A stretch of 64,000 nt of DNA, taken from the NCBI RefSeq assembly GCF_002887735.1, contig NZ_PKQP01000002.1:248001-312000 (forward strand), in the 5' to 3' direction. The notes beneath the pieces were generated by a model that was not told the origin of the DNA, did not search any database, and saw only the letters and a list, made by a program, of their open reading frames with translations. The translations under genes and the position numbers were made by a program. Source of the DNA: Stenotrophomonas bentonitica (GTDB lineage: Bacteria; Pseudomonadota; Gammaproteobacteria; Xanthomonadales; Xanthomonadaceae). The stretch's first letter is position 1, and each line of letters opens with the position of its first letter. Below are positions 50,072 to 58,183 of the stretch, piece by piece.

Positions 50072-50091
50072 GATGTTGGCGCGCCGACATC
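50072..50091. promoter_or_regulatory. 20-bp near-palindrome between bkd and lysR
   Basis: GATGT-T-GGCGCGCC-G-ACATC has a single mismatched pair. It lies 71-90 bp upstream of bkdA1 and about 175 bp upstream of the divergent LysR gene. The rest of the 262-bp gap is unremarkable apart from an AT-rich stretch at 50195-50245 close to the lysR start. Confidence 0.45.
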
Positions 50092-50263
50092 CGGTCAGGA
50101 TCTCGTCGCGAAGCGGGTAAGGACCAGCGCTTGCAAGGCGGCTGGGGCCATGGCGCATTGCACCCGATGTGAAGTCTAGAGGCACAGCGGCTTATCGTAA
50201 ATTTGTTTAATTGCGTATGAGGTATTGTTTATTCAGATATCTTCATTCCGCGGGAGCTCGTGC

Positions 50264-51175
50264 ATGCAAATCCCAGCCAACATGACCCTGCGCCAGCTGC
50301 GGTACTTTGCCGAAGCTGCCGAGTTGGGGCAGTTCTCACAGGCCGCACGCAAGCTGCACGTCTCCCAGTCGGTGATCACCACGGCGGTCGCCCAGCTGGA
50401 AGCCTCGCTGGGCCTGAAGCTGTTCGACCGCATGCCGCACGGGGTCGGGCTGACCGCCGAGGGCCATCGGTTCCACCAGCATGTGCGGCACATCCTGGAC
50501 ACGCTGCAGGACGCCCTCAGCGAGCCGATGTTCCTGGCCAACACCCTGCCGGGCCGGGTTCGGATCGGCGCGTCCTATACGGTGCTGGGCTATTTCCTGC
50601 CGAGCCTGCTGGCGCGCTTCAAGCGCTCCTATCCGCAGGTGGAGGTGGATCTGGTCGATATGGACCGTGCTGCGATCGAGCAGGGCGTCGGCAGCGGCGA
50701 CCTGGATTTCGGGCTGTGCATCATTTCCAACATGGCCGAGCCCTATGTGCTGCGGCGGCAGGTATTGATCCGCTCGCGCCGCCAGCTGTGGCTGTCCGAG
50801 TCGCACCCGCTGCTGCAGCTGCCGGTGATCAGCCCGGCCGACGTGGAGCCATATCCGTACATCATGCTGATGGTGGACGAAGGGCAGGAGTCGGCGATGC
50901 GCTACTGGCGCTCGGTCGGGCGCGAACCCAATGTGGTGTTCCGCACCTCGTCGCTGGAAGCGCTGCGCGGCATGGTCGCCTATGGCTTCGGGGTCAGCAT
51001 CCTGTCGGACATGGTCTATCGGCCGTGGTCGCTGGAGGGGCGCCGGATCGACGTACGCACCCTCACCGACGCGGTGCCGCCGATGGAAGTCGGCCTGGTC
51101 TGGCGACCGGACGAAGACCTGTCCGCGCCGGCACGCGCACTGCATCAGTTCCTGGTCTTTGCCTGTGGCGGGTGA
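50264..51175 (+). CDS. LysR-type transcriptional regulator
   Basis: 303 residues. The winged HTH is MTLRQLRYFAEAAELGQFSQ through VSQSVITTAVAQLEASLG, and the effector domain begins near residue 92 with VRIGASYTVLGYFLPSLLARF. ATG 50264 has GGGAG 7 bp upstream; longer starts lack this. It is divergent from bkdA1, so control of the bkd operon is the obvious guess. Its 3' end overlaps the convergent YkvI-type gene by 31 bp. Confidence 0.88.
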   Translation: MQIPANMTLRQLRYFAEAAELGQFSQAARKLHVSQSVITTAVAQLEASLGLKLFDRMPHGVGLTAEGHRFHQHVRHILDTLQDALSEPMFLANTLPGRVRIGASYTVLGYFLPSLLARFKRSYPQVEVDLVDMDRAAIEQGVGSGDLDFGLCIISNMAEPYVLRRQVLIRSRRQLWLSESHPLLQLPVISPADVEPYPYIMLMVDEGQESAMRYWRSVGREPNVVFRTSSLEALRGMVAYGFGVSILSDMVYRPWSLEGRRIDVRTLTDAVPPMEVGLVWRPDEDLSAPARALHQFLVFACGG

Positions 51176-52341
51176 GCGCCCAGTGCATCGGCCAGGGCAG
51201 GCCGCGGATCGGGCAGCTCGCCCACGGGCGCGGTGAAGGCCTGCCCACGGCGCGTCCAGATCTGCCACGCCGAGTACGCCAGCAGTGGCACCACATAGGT
51301 AGCCAGGATGGCGTAGGCCAGCAGCCGGTAGCCCTTCGCGATCAGCGCGACCAGTCCGATGCCATCGGCCAGGAACACGGCCATCAGCAGGATGGCGGCA
51401 ATGATCGCCACCCGCATGCCGCGGCCCGGGGCGGCGCCGGTTCGCTCCTTCCAGTTGACGCTGATGCGGCCGTCCACCGAGGCCATCAGCGTGACCCCGG
51501 TTTCGACCAGCGCGACCATGATCATCAGCCGGAACAACCACTGGAACCACGGCAGGCCCAGTTGGCCGAGCATCAGGTCCGAGGGCAGGGGGGCGTCGGC
51601 GATGTCCGGCAGGAACGCGATCATGCAGATGTAGAACACGATCGCCGGCAGGATCGCCAACGGGCCGGCCAGGGCGCCGGCGATCACCGCATCGCGCCGG
51701 CACAGCAGGTGGCGCACCACCAGCAGGATCGAGACCGCCGCGAACATGTTGTAGCCGGCGTAGGTCACGCCGTTGAGCACCCAGTCCTGGCCCAGCTCAT
51801 GGGTGTTGGACAGCTGCGCCATCGCGCCGCCGCCGAAGCGATAGAGGATCAGGCACGCGGCAATGGCGTAGACCAGGTACATGAACGCCGACATCAGCTT
51901 GAACATGCGTTCGACGGCGTTGGTCCCGGCCTGCACTACGCCGGTGATGATCGCCACCAGCACCAGCGTGCCGACGATCCGCGGCCAACCGAACATGGTC
52001 GCGGCGAGTTCACCAGCGGCCGCGCCGAATACCGCCAGCACCACCACGATCAGCGCCAGATAGGCCACTTCGAAGGTCCACCAGCCACGGCCCAGCAGAT
52101 GCCGGAAGAAGGTGCGGTAATCGTTGGCCCGGATCGCCCGGGCCAACAGGAAGGTCAGGATGCAGATCACGCTCCAGATCAGCATCGACAACACCATCGC
52201 GGCCAGGCCGCCCCAGGGGCCCGATGGCAGGAAAAACTCCGCCAGCTCACGGCCGGTGGCGTATCCGCCGCCGATCACGGCGGACTTGAACGCCAGGCCG
52301 GGCAACAGATACCGCTGGAACCGGCTGGCGGCGGCGGTCAC
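51145..52341 (-). CDS. YkvI-type membrane transporter
   Basis: 398 residues with about 10-11 membrane segments. The N-terminal FKSAVIGGGYATGRELAEFF with its Gly-rich unwound-helix motif is typical of YkvI-like members of the APC/LeuT-fold superfamily, whose substrates are mostly unknown. It starts with GTG overlapping the upstream hydrolase gene (GTGA), so it is the last gene of a three-gene operon with the DUF1611 and class A-like genes. An amino-acid substrate such as glutamate is inferred from context only. Confidence 0.8.
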   Translation of the reverse strand: MTAAASRFQRYLLPGLAFKSAVIGGGYATGRELAEFFLPSGPWGGLAAMVLSMLIWSVICILTFLLARAIRANDYRTFFRHLLGRGWWTFEVAYLALIVVVLAVFGAAAGELAATMFGWPRIVGTLVLVAIITGVVQAGTNAVERMFKLMSAFMYLVYAIAACLILYRFGGGAMAQLSNTHELGQDWVLNGVTYAGYNMFAAVSILLVVRHLLCRRDAVIAGALAGPLAILPAIVFYICMIAFLPDIADAPLPSDLMLGQLGLPWFQWLFRLMIMVALVETGVTLMASVDGRISVNWKERTGAAPGRGMRVAIIAAILLMAVFLADGIGLVALIAKGYRLLAYAILATYVVPLLAYSAWQIWTRRGQAFTAPVGELPDPRPALADALGAHPPQAKTRN

Positions 52342-53342
52342 TTGCGCGCGGCCGTCGGCTGCAGCAGGTAGAAGTCGCGCACGGTGCGGGCGATCTCGGC
52401 GATCACACGCTCACGTTCGCTGCGTGGGGCATTACTGGCTTTGACGAACACGGAGATCGCGAACTGGCTGCCGTCGGGCAGGGTGACCACGCCGACATCA
52501 TTGACGGTGCCGGCCACGGTGCCGCTCTTGTCGGCCACCTTGGTGCCCGGCGGCAGGCTGCCACGCAGGCGCGCGCTGCAGGTCCGGCAACGTTCCATGA
52601 TCTGCACCAGCACCTCGGTGCTGGCCGGGCTCAGGGCCTTGCCGGTGAACAGCCTGGTCAACAGGGTGGACATCGCGCGCGGCGTGGAGGTGTCGCGCGG
52701 GTCCTTGTCGAAGGCTTCGTTGCCGGCTTTGGTGCGCTTGACCACCTCCGGATCGAGGGTGAGCTCGGCGACGCGTTCCTTGGTCAGCGGCTCATCGCCG
52801 AGGCCGAAGATATCGCTCAGCAGCTGCCGGGTGTTGCGATCCAGACGCTGGCCTTCGATGCCCTGCGCGCGCAGCCAGGCGGTGACCGCGGCCGGTCCGC
52901 CGGCCTGCGCCACCAGCACGTCGGTGGCGGTGTTGTCGCTCTGGGTCAGCATGACCTCCAGCAGGTTGTGCACCGACAGGCTCACACCGTCATGGATGAA
53001 GCGGTCCGCGATCACTTCCGAATCGACATAGAACGATTTCGGCACCGGCACCATCGTGGTCAACGCCAGTTCGCCGGCATCCACCTTGGTCAGGATCACC
53101 GCCGCGACTGCCACCTTGAACGTGCTGGCCATCGGGAACCCTTCATCGGGGTTCAGATGGACCTGCTCGCCCTTGCCATCCAGTCGCCACGCCGAGACAC
53201 CGACCTTGCCGTCGATCAGGGTGGCCAGCCGCGCGACTTCGGTTTCCACCGGGCTGGTCTTGCCGGCGCTGAACGCGGCGAGCGGGCTGAGGCCGAGCAA
53301 CGCCGCCACGCACAGGCTCAAGGTACGGGATGTCATCTTCAT
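52338..53342 (-). CDS. Class A beta-lactamase-fold serine hydrolase lacking the Glu166 motif
   Basis: 334 residues with a signal peptide (cut near FSAGKTS). Active-site elements are STFK (Ser73-Lys76), SDN (135-137) and KSG (272-274). Where true class A enzymes read WEPELN after the RLDR phrase, this protein reads RLDRNTRQLL, so Glu166 is replaced by Thr171 and a roughly 35-residue insert follows. Deacylation by the standard route seems impossible. A peptidase or acyltransferase role on peptidoglycan-like peptides is more likely than antibiotic resistance. It overlaps both neighbours by 4 bp. Confidence 0.82.
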   Translation of the reverse strand: MKMTSRTLSLCVAALLGLSPLAAFSAGKTSPVETEVARLATLIDGKVGVSAWRLDGKGEQVHLNPDEGFPMASTFKVAVAAVILTKVDAGELALTTMVPVPKSFYVDSEVIADRFIHDGVSLSVHNLLEVMLTQSDNTATDVLVAQAGGPAAVTAWLRAQGIEGQRLDRNTRQLLSDIFGLGDEPLTKERVAELTLDPEVVKRTKAGNEAFDKDPRDTSTPRAMSTLLTRLFTGKALSPASTEVLVQIMERCRTCSARLRGSLPPGTKVADKSGTVAGTVNDVGVVTLPDGSQFAISVFVKASNAPRSERERVIAEIARTVRDFYLLQPTAARK

Positions 53343-54382
53343 GCGATGCAGGCCTCCAGCAGGCGGTTGAATTCCCCATCTTGCCGCATCGGATCGGCCA
53401 CCGGCAGACCAAGACGCGCGCTGACTTCGGCGCAGGCGGCCGCTGCCGCGGCGTCGGTCATGCCATGGGTATTGAGACTGACGCCGACACAGCGGATATC
53501 CGGATTGGTCCGGCGGCCCAGCTGCACGGTCAACGCGATCACGTCTTCGATGGAGGGCAGCGGGTAGTCGGGGTAACCGAGCACATGCTGGCGCCCCGGC
53601 TGGTGGCAGACCACGAACACGTCCGGCTGGCTGCCATGCAGCAGGCCGAGGCTGACACCGGCGTAGGCAGGATGGAACAGCGAGCCTTGGCCTTCGATGA
53701 CATCCCAGTGATCGTCGGCCGCATCCGGGCTGAGCAGTTCAGCGGCGCCGGCGGAGAAGTCGGCCACCACCGCGTCCATCGGAATGCCGCTGCCGGCGAT
53801 CAGGATGCCGGTCTGGCCGCTGGCGCGGAAGTCGGCATCCACGCCGAGGCCGCGCAGGCCACGCGCCAGGGCCAGGGCGGTGTACTTTTTGCCCAGCGCG
53901 CAGTCGGTGCCGACGGTCAGCACGCGCTTGCCGGTGCGCTTGCGGCCGTTGCCGACCGGAATGCCACGCGGCGGCACGCGCACGTTGATCAGTTCGCGCC
54001 CGTGGCGTTCGGCTGCGGCCGCCAGTTCCGGAATGTCACCCAGCTTCTGGTGCATGCCGCTGACCAGGTCCAGCCCGTTTTCCAACGCATCGACCAGGGC
54101 CGGCAGCCACTGCGGCGGAATCACGCCACCGCCGTTGGCCACGCCGATCACCATCGCACGTGCACCGGCCGCGCGCGCCTGGGCCGGCGTCATGCTCGGC
54201 AGGCCGGTGCTGATCGGGCAGCCCGGCAGGCTCCACTCGGCCACGCACACTTCCGGGGCCCAGTCGTGCAGGCCGATCGCGGTCTTGGCGAAGCCGGCTT
54301 CGGTGGTGTCGCCCAGGAACAGCAGGTACGGCTGGGGGAGGGCGGCAAGGGCCTGCACGGCGGCAGTGGGCGTTGAGCTCAT
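53339..54382 (-). CDS. DUF1611 protein, DgcN-type D-glutamate N-acetyltransferase candidate
   Basis: 347 residues. An N-terminal Rossmann-like domain is followed by a P-loop-like GTDCALGKKYT (158-168) and GQTGILIAG, the hallmark of DUF1611. Members named DgcN acetylate D-glutamate, working with the enolase-superfamily racemase DgcA to give N-acetyl-L-glutamate. An enolase-superfamily enzyme is encoded in this same island. ATG 54382 follows a GGATCC-like ribosome site. It is the first gene of the operon with the class A-like hydrolase and YkvI. Confidence 0.82.
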   Translation of the reverse strand: MSSTPTAAVQALAALPQPYLLFLGDTTEAGFAKTAIGLHDWAPEVCVAEWSLPGCPISTGLPSMTPAQARAAGARAMVIGVANGGGVIPPQWLPALVDALENGLDLVSGMHQKLGDIPELAAAAERHGRELINVRVPPRGIPVGNGRKRTGKRVLTVGTDCALGKKYTALALARGLRGLGVDADFRASGQTGILIAGSGIPMDAVVADFSAGAAELLSPDAADDHWDVIEGQGSLFHPAYAGVSLGLLHGSQPDVFVVCHQPGRQHVLGYPDYPLPSIEDVIALTVQLGRRTNPDIRCVGVSLNTHGMTDAAAAAACAEVSARLGLPVADPMRQDGEFNRLLEACIA

Positions 54383-54463
54383 GGCGGATCCAGTGGTCGG
54401 TGGAGAGAAGAGAGCAGGGGAAGCATTCACGAGGGGCTCGCTGTTGTTTGACCTGGTTGGATC

Positions 54464-54502
54464 TGTATAAGTCCTAATCAGAGAATATGCAACCTAATTA
54501 GG
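54464..54502 (-). promoter_or_regulatory. Promoter with two operators for the DUF1611 operon
   Basis: On the minus strand TTGCAT (54492-54487), a 17-bp spacer and TATACA (54469-54464) form a sigma70 promoter. The spacer contains CTCTGATTAGGA. A perfect CCTAATTAGG palindrome at 54493-54502 abuts the -35 box. The same spacer word recurs at the other end of the island (63301-63328). Confidence 0.75.
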
Positions 54503-54572
54503 ATTATTCCCCTTCTCTTCCGACGGGTGGTCCGGCGGCAGCTCGGGGCGCCGCCATGGCAGGTGGCTGGAC

Positions 54573-56780
54573 TCAGTAGCGATAGTCGATGGACATGCCG
54601 ATCGTGCGCGGCTGCAGCGGTACGCCGGTCACCGCGACATAGCGGTTGAGCGCGTCTCGCACCGAGCCGGTGGAGACGTACGCGCGCTCGTCGGTGGCGT
54701 TGCGCGCGTACAGGCGGACCGTCCACGTCATGTTGGTCAGCTCGGCATGCAGGTCCAGCGCGTTGTAGCTGTCGATGTCGTACGCCCCGGCCACGCGCTC
54801 GCCGGTAACCCGATAGCCGGCACCGACCCGGCCCCGCCACTGGTCGCTCACATCGACGTCGTAGTCGATCGTGCCCGACCAGCTCAGCCGCGGCGTCATC
54901 GGCATGCGGCTGCCCGAGACCAGGCCGCTGGAGGGCGGTACGTCGCCGATCGTCGAATCGATGTAGGCCGCGTTGAGGCCGAGTGTGAGGCGCTCGGCCG
55001 GCCGCACCATCAGGCTCAGTTCCGCGCCCTGGCTGCGCGCGCTGCCGGCGTTGCCCATCCAGCTCAGCCCGTTCTCGGAGACGCGCACCTGGATGTCGTC
55101 CCAGTCGATCCGGAACAGCGCCAGATCGATCATCGCGCGGCGGTCCCAGAAGTGCGATTTGAAGCCGAGCTCCAGGTTGTCCAGGGTGTCGGCCTTGGTC
55201 ATCGGCACCACGCCGGAGGTCGATACGTTCGGTCCGCCCGGGCGGTAGCCGGTGGCGTAGCGCGCGTAGATCATCGCGCTGTCGTTGAGGTGCCAGCGCG
55301 AGGCCAGCTTCCACGTGGTCACGCTGTCATCGGCGGAGTCGGCCAGATCGATCGGCCGCGGGCCGTAGAGCAGGCCGGTGCTGTGCTGCTCGAAGTCCTG
55401 CTGGTTGCGCGCATGCCGCACACCGGCGGAGACATCGAAGCGCGGGCTGAACTTGTACGTGACATCGGCGAAGATCGCCTGCTCGTCATAGGTGCCGGGC
55501 AGGCTGGCGGTGCCGGGATTGAACGGCAGCGGGATGCCGTTTGCATCGTAGGCGCTCACCTGCTGGCGGTTGGCGTTTTTCTCGCCGGTGAAGAAAGTGC
55601 CCAGCAACCATTCAAAGCGCTCACTCTCCTTGGAGCTGAGGCGGAACTCCTGGGTCCATTTGCGGGTGCCGAGGAATACATCGAACTGCGCCTGGCCGGC
55701 CGGGTACGGCGTCAGCAGCGGCCATGCCACGCCATAGACCAGCGTGGAGTCCTGCACCTCATCCATGCGGGTTTCGGAGAAGCTGGTCGCGGAGACGAAA
55801 TCAACGTTGCCCAGGTCCCAGTCCAGGATCGCCGAGTAGTAGTCGGTCTCCATCCGGTACGGGGTCGCGCGCTGCAGGATGCCTTCGAGCGGGCCGCGGA
55901 TCGGTTCCAGCGTGGGATAGGTCAGGCCCACCGCGCTGGAGTTGTCGGCATTCACGATCTGCGACAACGCCTGCACGCGCAGGTTGGCGGTGTCGCTGAT
56001 GCGCCAGGTCAATGCCAGCCGGGAGGCGAGCTGGTAATAGCCGTTGCTGTCCCTGGCGTCGTCGCCGGTGAGGTCGGGCTGGTCCACATAGCCGGGCGTG
56101 CCCTGGCGCGACAGGCTGGCACGCAGGCCCAGCTTGCCTTCGATCAGCGGCACGTTGAACGAGGTGCGCACGCCGGTGCCCACGTCGCCCGCTTCCTTGG
56201 TGGCGTTGACGTCCATGCCGGCGCGGAACTCGAAGCTATCCGGATCGGCGGCCTTGGTGATGTACTTGAACAGGCCGCCCATCGAGCTGGCGCCATACAG
56301 CGTGCCCTGCGGGCCGCGCAGCACTTCCACGCTCTGGATGTCATACGGCAGCAGATCCAGCGCGTAGGTGGTCGCGCGCTGCTTGTTGCTGCTGGGGCCG
56401 ATCGGGGTGTCATCGATGTAGGTGCCGATGATCGAGCCGCCGCCGAGGGGCGCGACACCGCGCAGCGCCATCGTGGTCTGGCCCGGTGCGCCGCCACTGT
56501 CGACCTGGAAGCCGGGCACGTAGGCGGCGAAGTCGTTCAAGCGGGTCGCACCGAACGCTTCCAGGCGTTCTTCGCTGATTACGCTGACGCCGGCCGCCAC
56601 CTCCATGACGTTCTCGCTGCGCTTCTGCGCGGTGGCCACCACGCGATCCAGCTCCACGACATCGGGGGTGCTGCGGCTGTCATCGGCGTCGGCATCCTGC
56701 GCCATCGCGGTGGTGGCAAGGCCCATGCAGCACAGGGTGATGGTGGAGGCGAGGATCGAGCGGTTGATCGGCTTGCGCAT
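54573..56780 (-). CDS. TonB-dependent outer-membrane receptor
   Basis: 735 residues: signal peptide (cut near TTAMAQDA), a TonB-box-like VVELDRVVATAQKR, a plug domain with LNDFAAYVPGF and SVEVLRGPQGTLYGASSMGG, and a 22-strand barrel ending in aromatic SIDYRY. It imports a substrate scarce outside the cell using TonB energy. Its place at the end of the operon with peptide transport and hydrolysis genes suggests a peptide or amino-acid conjugate rather than a siderophore. Confidence 0.92.
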   Translation of the reverse strand: MRKPINRSILASTITLCCMGLATTAMAQDADADDSRSTPDVVELDRVVATAQKRSENVMEVAAGVSVISEERLEAFGATRLNDFAAYVPGFQVDSGGAPGQTTMALRGVAPLGGGSIIGTYIDDTPIGPSSNKQRATTYALDLLPYDIQSVEVLRGPQGTLYGASSMGGLFKYITKAADPDSFEFRAGMDVNATKEAGDVGTGVRTSFNVPLIEGKLGLRASLSRQGTPGYVDQPDLTGDDARDSNGYYQLASRLALTWRISDTANLRVQALSQIVNADNSSAVGLTYPTLEPIRGPLEGILQRATPYRMETDYYSAILDWDLGNVDFVSATSFSETRMDEVQDSTLVYGVAWPLLTPYPAGQAQFDVFLGTRKWTQEFRLSSKESERFEWLLGTFFTGEKNANRQQVSAYDANGIPLPFNPGTASLPGTYDEQAIFADVTYKFSPRFDVSAGVRHARNQQDFEQHSTGLLYGPRPIDLADSADDSVTTWKLASRWHLNDSAMIYARYATGYRPGGPNVSTSGVVPMTKADTLDNLELGFKSHFWDRRAMIDLALFRIDWDDIQVRVSENGLSWMGNAGSARSQGAELSLMVRPAERLTLGLNAAYIDSTIGDVPPSSGLVSGSRMPMTPRLSWSGTIDYDVDVSDQWRGRVGAGYRVTGERVAGAYDIDSYNALDLHAELTNMTWTVRLYARNATDERAYVSTGSVRDALNRYVAVTGVPLQPRTIGMSIDYRY

Positions 56781-56859
56781 GTGGCGGTCTCTCCGGAATC
56801 AGGGACGGGGTCAGGCAGAAAACACGGTCGCCAGCCACGGCTGATATAGCCGCGTGGCG

Positions 56860-58164
56860 TCAGTCCGCAGGGGATTGGGTGGGGGCTGCGTTGTTGGCGA
56901 GCAGTGGCCGTGCCCGACGCTCCAGGCGCAGCAGCAGGAACGCAACGAACATGCAGGTGCCCGCCATCAGCGCGAAAAACACCGTGCTGGAAAGCGTCGA
57001 CCACAGCGTGCCGACCGCGCCGGCCAGCAGGTTGCCGCCAAACGAGGCCAGGAACCAGAACGCGATGATGGTGGCACCGAAGCCCACCGGCGCCAGGCGG
57101 GCGAACAGGCCCAGTCCCACCGGCAGGATGAAGAGCTCGCCGAAGGTGAAGATCGCGAAGAACAGCGCGGCCCACAGCCAGCCGACCTTGGCCGACGGTT
57201 CACCGCCGAGCACCGCCACCAGCGCGAACGACAGGCCGACCACCGCGGCACCGATGGCCATCTTGGTCAGTGCGGCCGGCTCGCGGCCATCGCGTGCCTG
57301 GCGCGTCCAGCGACGCACCAGCAGTGGCGTGATCAGAAACACCAGCAGCGGGTTGAGCGAGAAGAACCAGGTCATTGGCAGGGTGAAGTCTGCGGTGAGC
57401 ACGCGGTCCACCCCGGTGTCGAGCCAGATCGCGATCGTGTTGCCGATCTGCTCGTAGGCCAGGCGGAAGATCACGATCAACCCGGCGATCATCGTCATCA
57501 GCTGCAGCAAGGGCCGGTAGGCCGGCTGCCACAGCGCCGAGAACGGCAGCGTGGCGCGCTCGCTGCGCGGCGGATCCGGTGGCAGGTGGCGGCGGCCGGT
57601 GATGTAGATCACCAGCCCGAGCAGCATGCCGATGCCGGCGGCGGAAAAGCCCACGTGCCAGCCATACACCTCGCCCAGCGTGCCGCAGACCAGCGGCGCC
57701 AGAAACGCGCCGAGGTTGATGCCCACGTAGTACACGTTGAACGCCGAGCCACGGCGCGGGTCATCGCGCGTGTACAGATCGCCGACCTGGCCGGGAAGGG
57801 TGGGCAGGAACAGCCCGTTGCCCAGGATGATCGCCAGCAGCGCTGGATACAGCAGTGCATCGAAGGCCATCAGGAAATGGCCGAACGCCATGATCGCCCC
57901 GCCCAGGATCACCGCACGCCGTTTGCCCAGCCAGCGGTCGGCGAGCATGCCGCCGAACACCGGGCTGAGGTAGGCCAGCGCGGTGTACAGGCCATAGACC
58001 AGTGAGGCCTGTTCCTGCGAAAACAGCAGCTGCTTGGTCATGTAATAGACCAGCAGGGCCCGCATGCCGTAGTAGGAGAATTTCTCCCACATCTCGGTGA
58101 GAAACAGGATGGTCAGGCCTGGCGGTTGCCCGAACCAGGCCGTGCGCGGTGCTTGGAGGCTCAT
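56860..58164 (-). CDS. POT-family proton/oligopeptide symporter
   Basis: 434 residues of major-facilitator fold with about 12 membrane segments. The POT signature EMWEKFSYYGMRALL in TM1 (ExxEK/R form) and GGMLADRWLGKRRAVILGG after TM2 are clear. These carriers bring di- and tripeptides across the inner membrane with protons. It lies between the TonB receptor and two hydrolase genes, a natural second step of peptide uptake. Confidence 0.92.
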   Translation of the reverse strand: MSLQAPRTAWFGQPPGLTILFLTEMWEKFSYYGMRALLVYYMTKQLLFSQEQASLVYGLYTALAYLSPVFGGMLADRWLGKRRAVILGGAIMAFGHFLMAFDALLYPALLAIILGNGLFLPTLPGQVGDLYTRDDPRRGSAFNVYYVGINLGAFLAPLVCGTLGEVYGWHVGFSAAGIGMLLGLVIYITGRRHLPPDPPRSERATLPFSALWQPAYRPLLQLMTMIAGLIVIFRLAYEQIGNTIAIWLDTGVDRVLTADFTLPMTWFFSLNPLLVFLITPLLVRRWTRQARDGREPAALTKMAIGAAVVGLSFALVAVLGGEPSAKVGWLWAALFFAIFTFGELFILPVGLGLFARLAPVGFGATIIAFWFLASFGGNLLAGAVGTLWSTLSSTVFFALMAGTCMFVAFLLLRLERRARPLLANNAAPTQSPAD

Positions 58165-58183
58165 CGGGCGGGGCGTCCGGCGG

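Noticed and set aside
52338..53342. Antibiotic-resistance beta-lactamase
   Set aside because: The fold matches class A but the Glu166 motif is absent and the gene sits in a catabolic operon.
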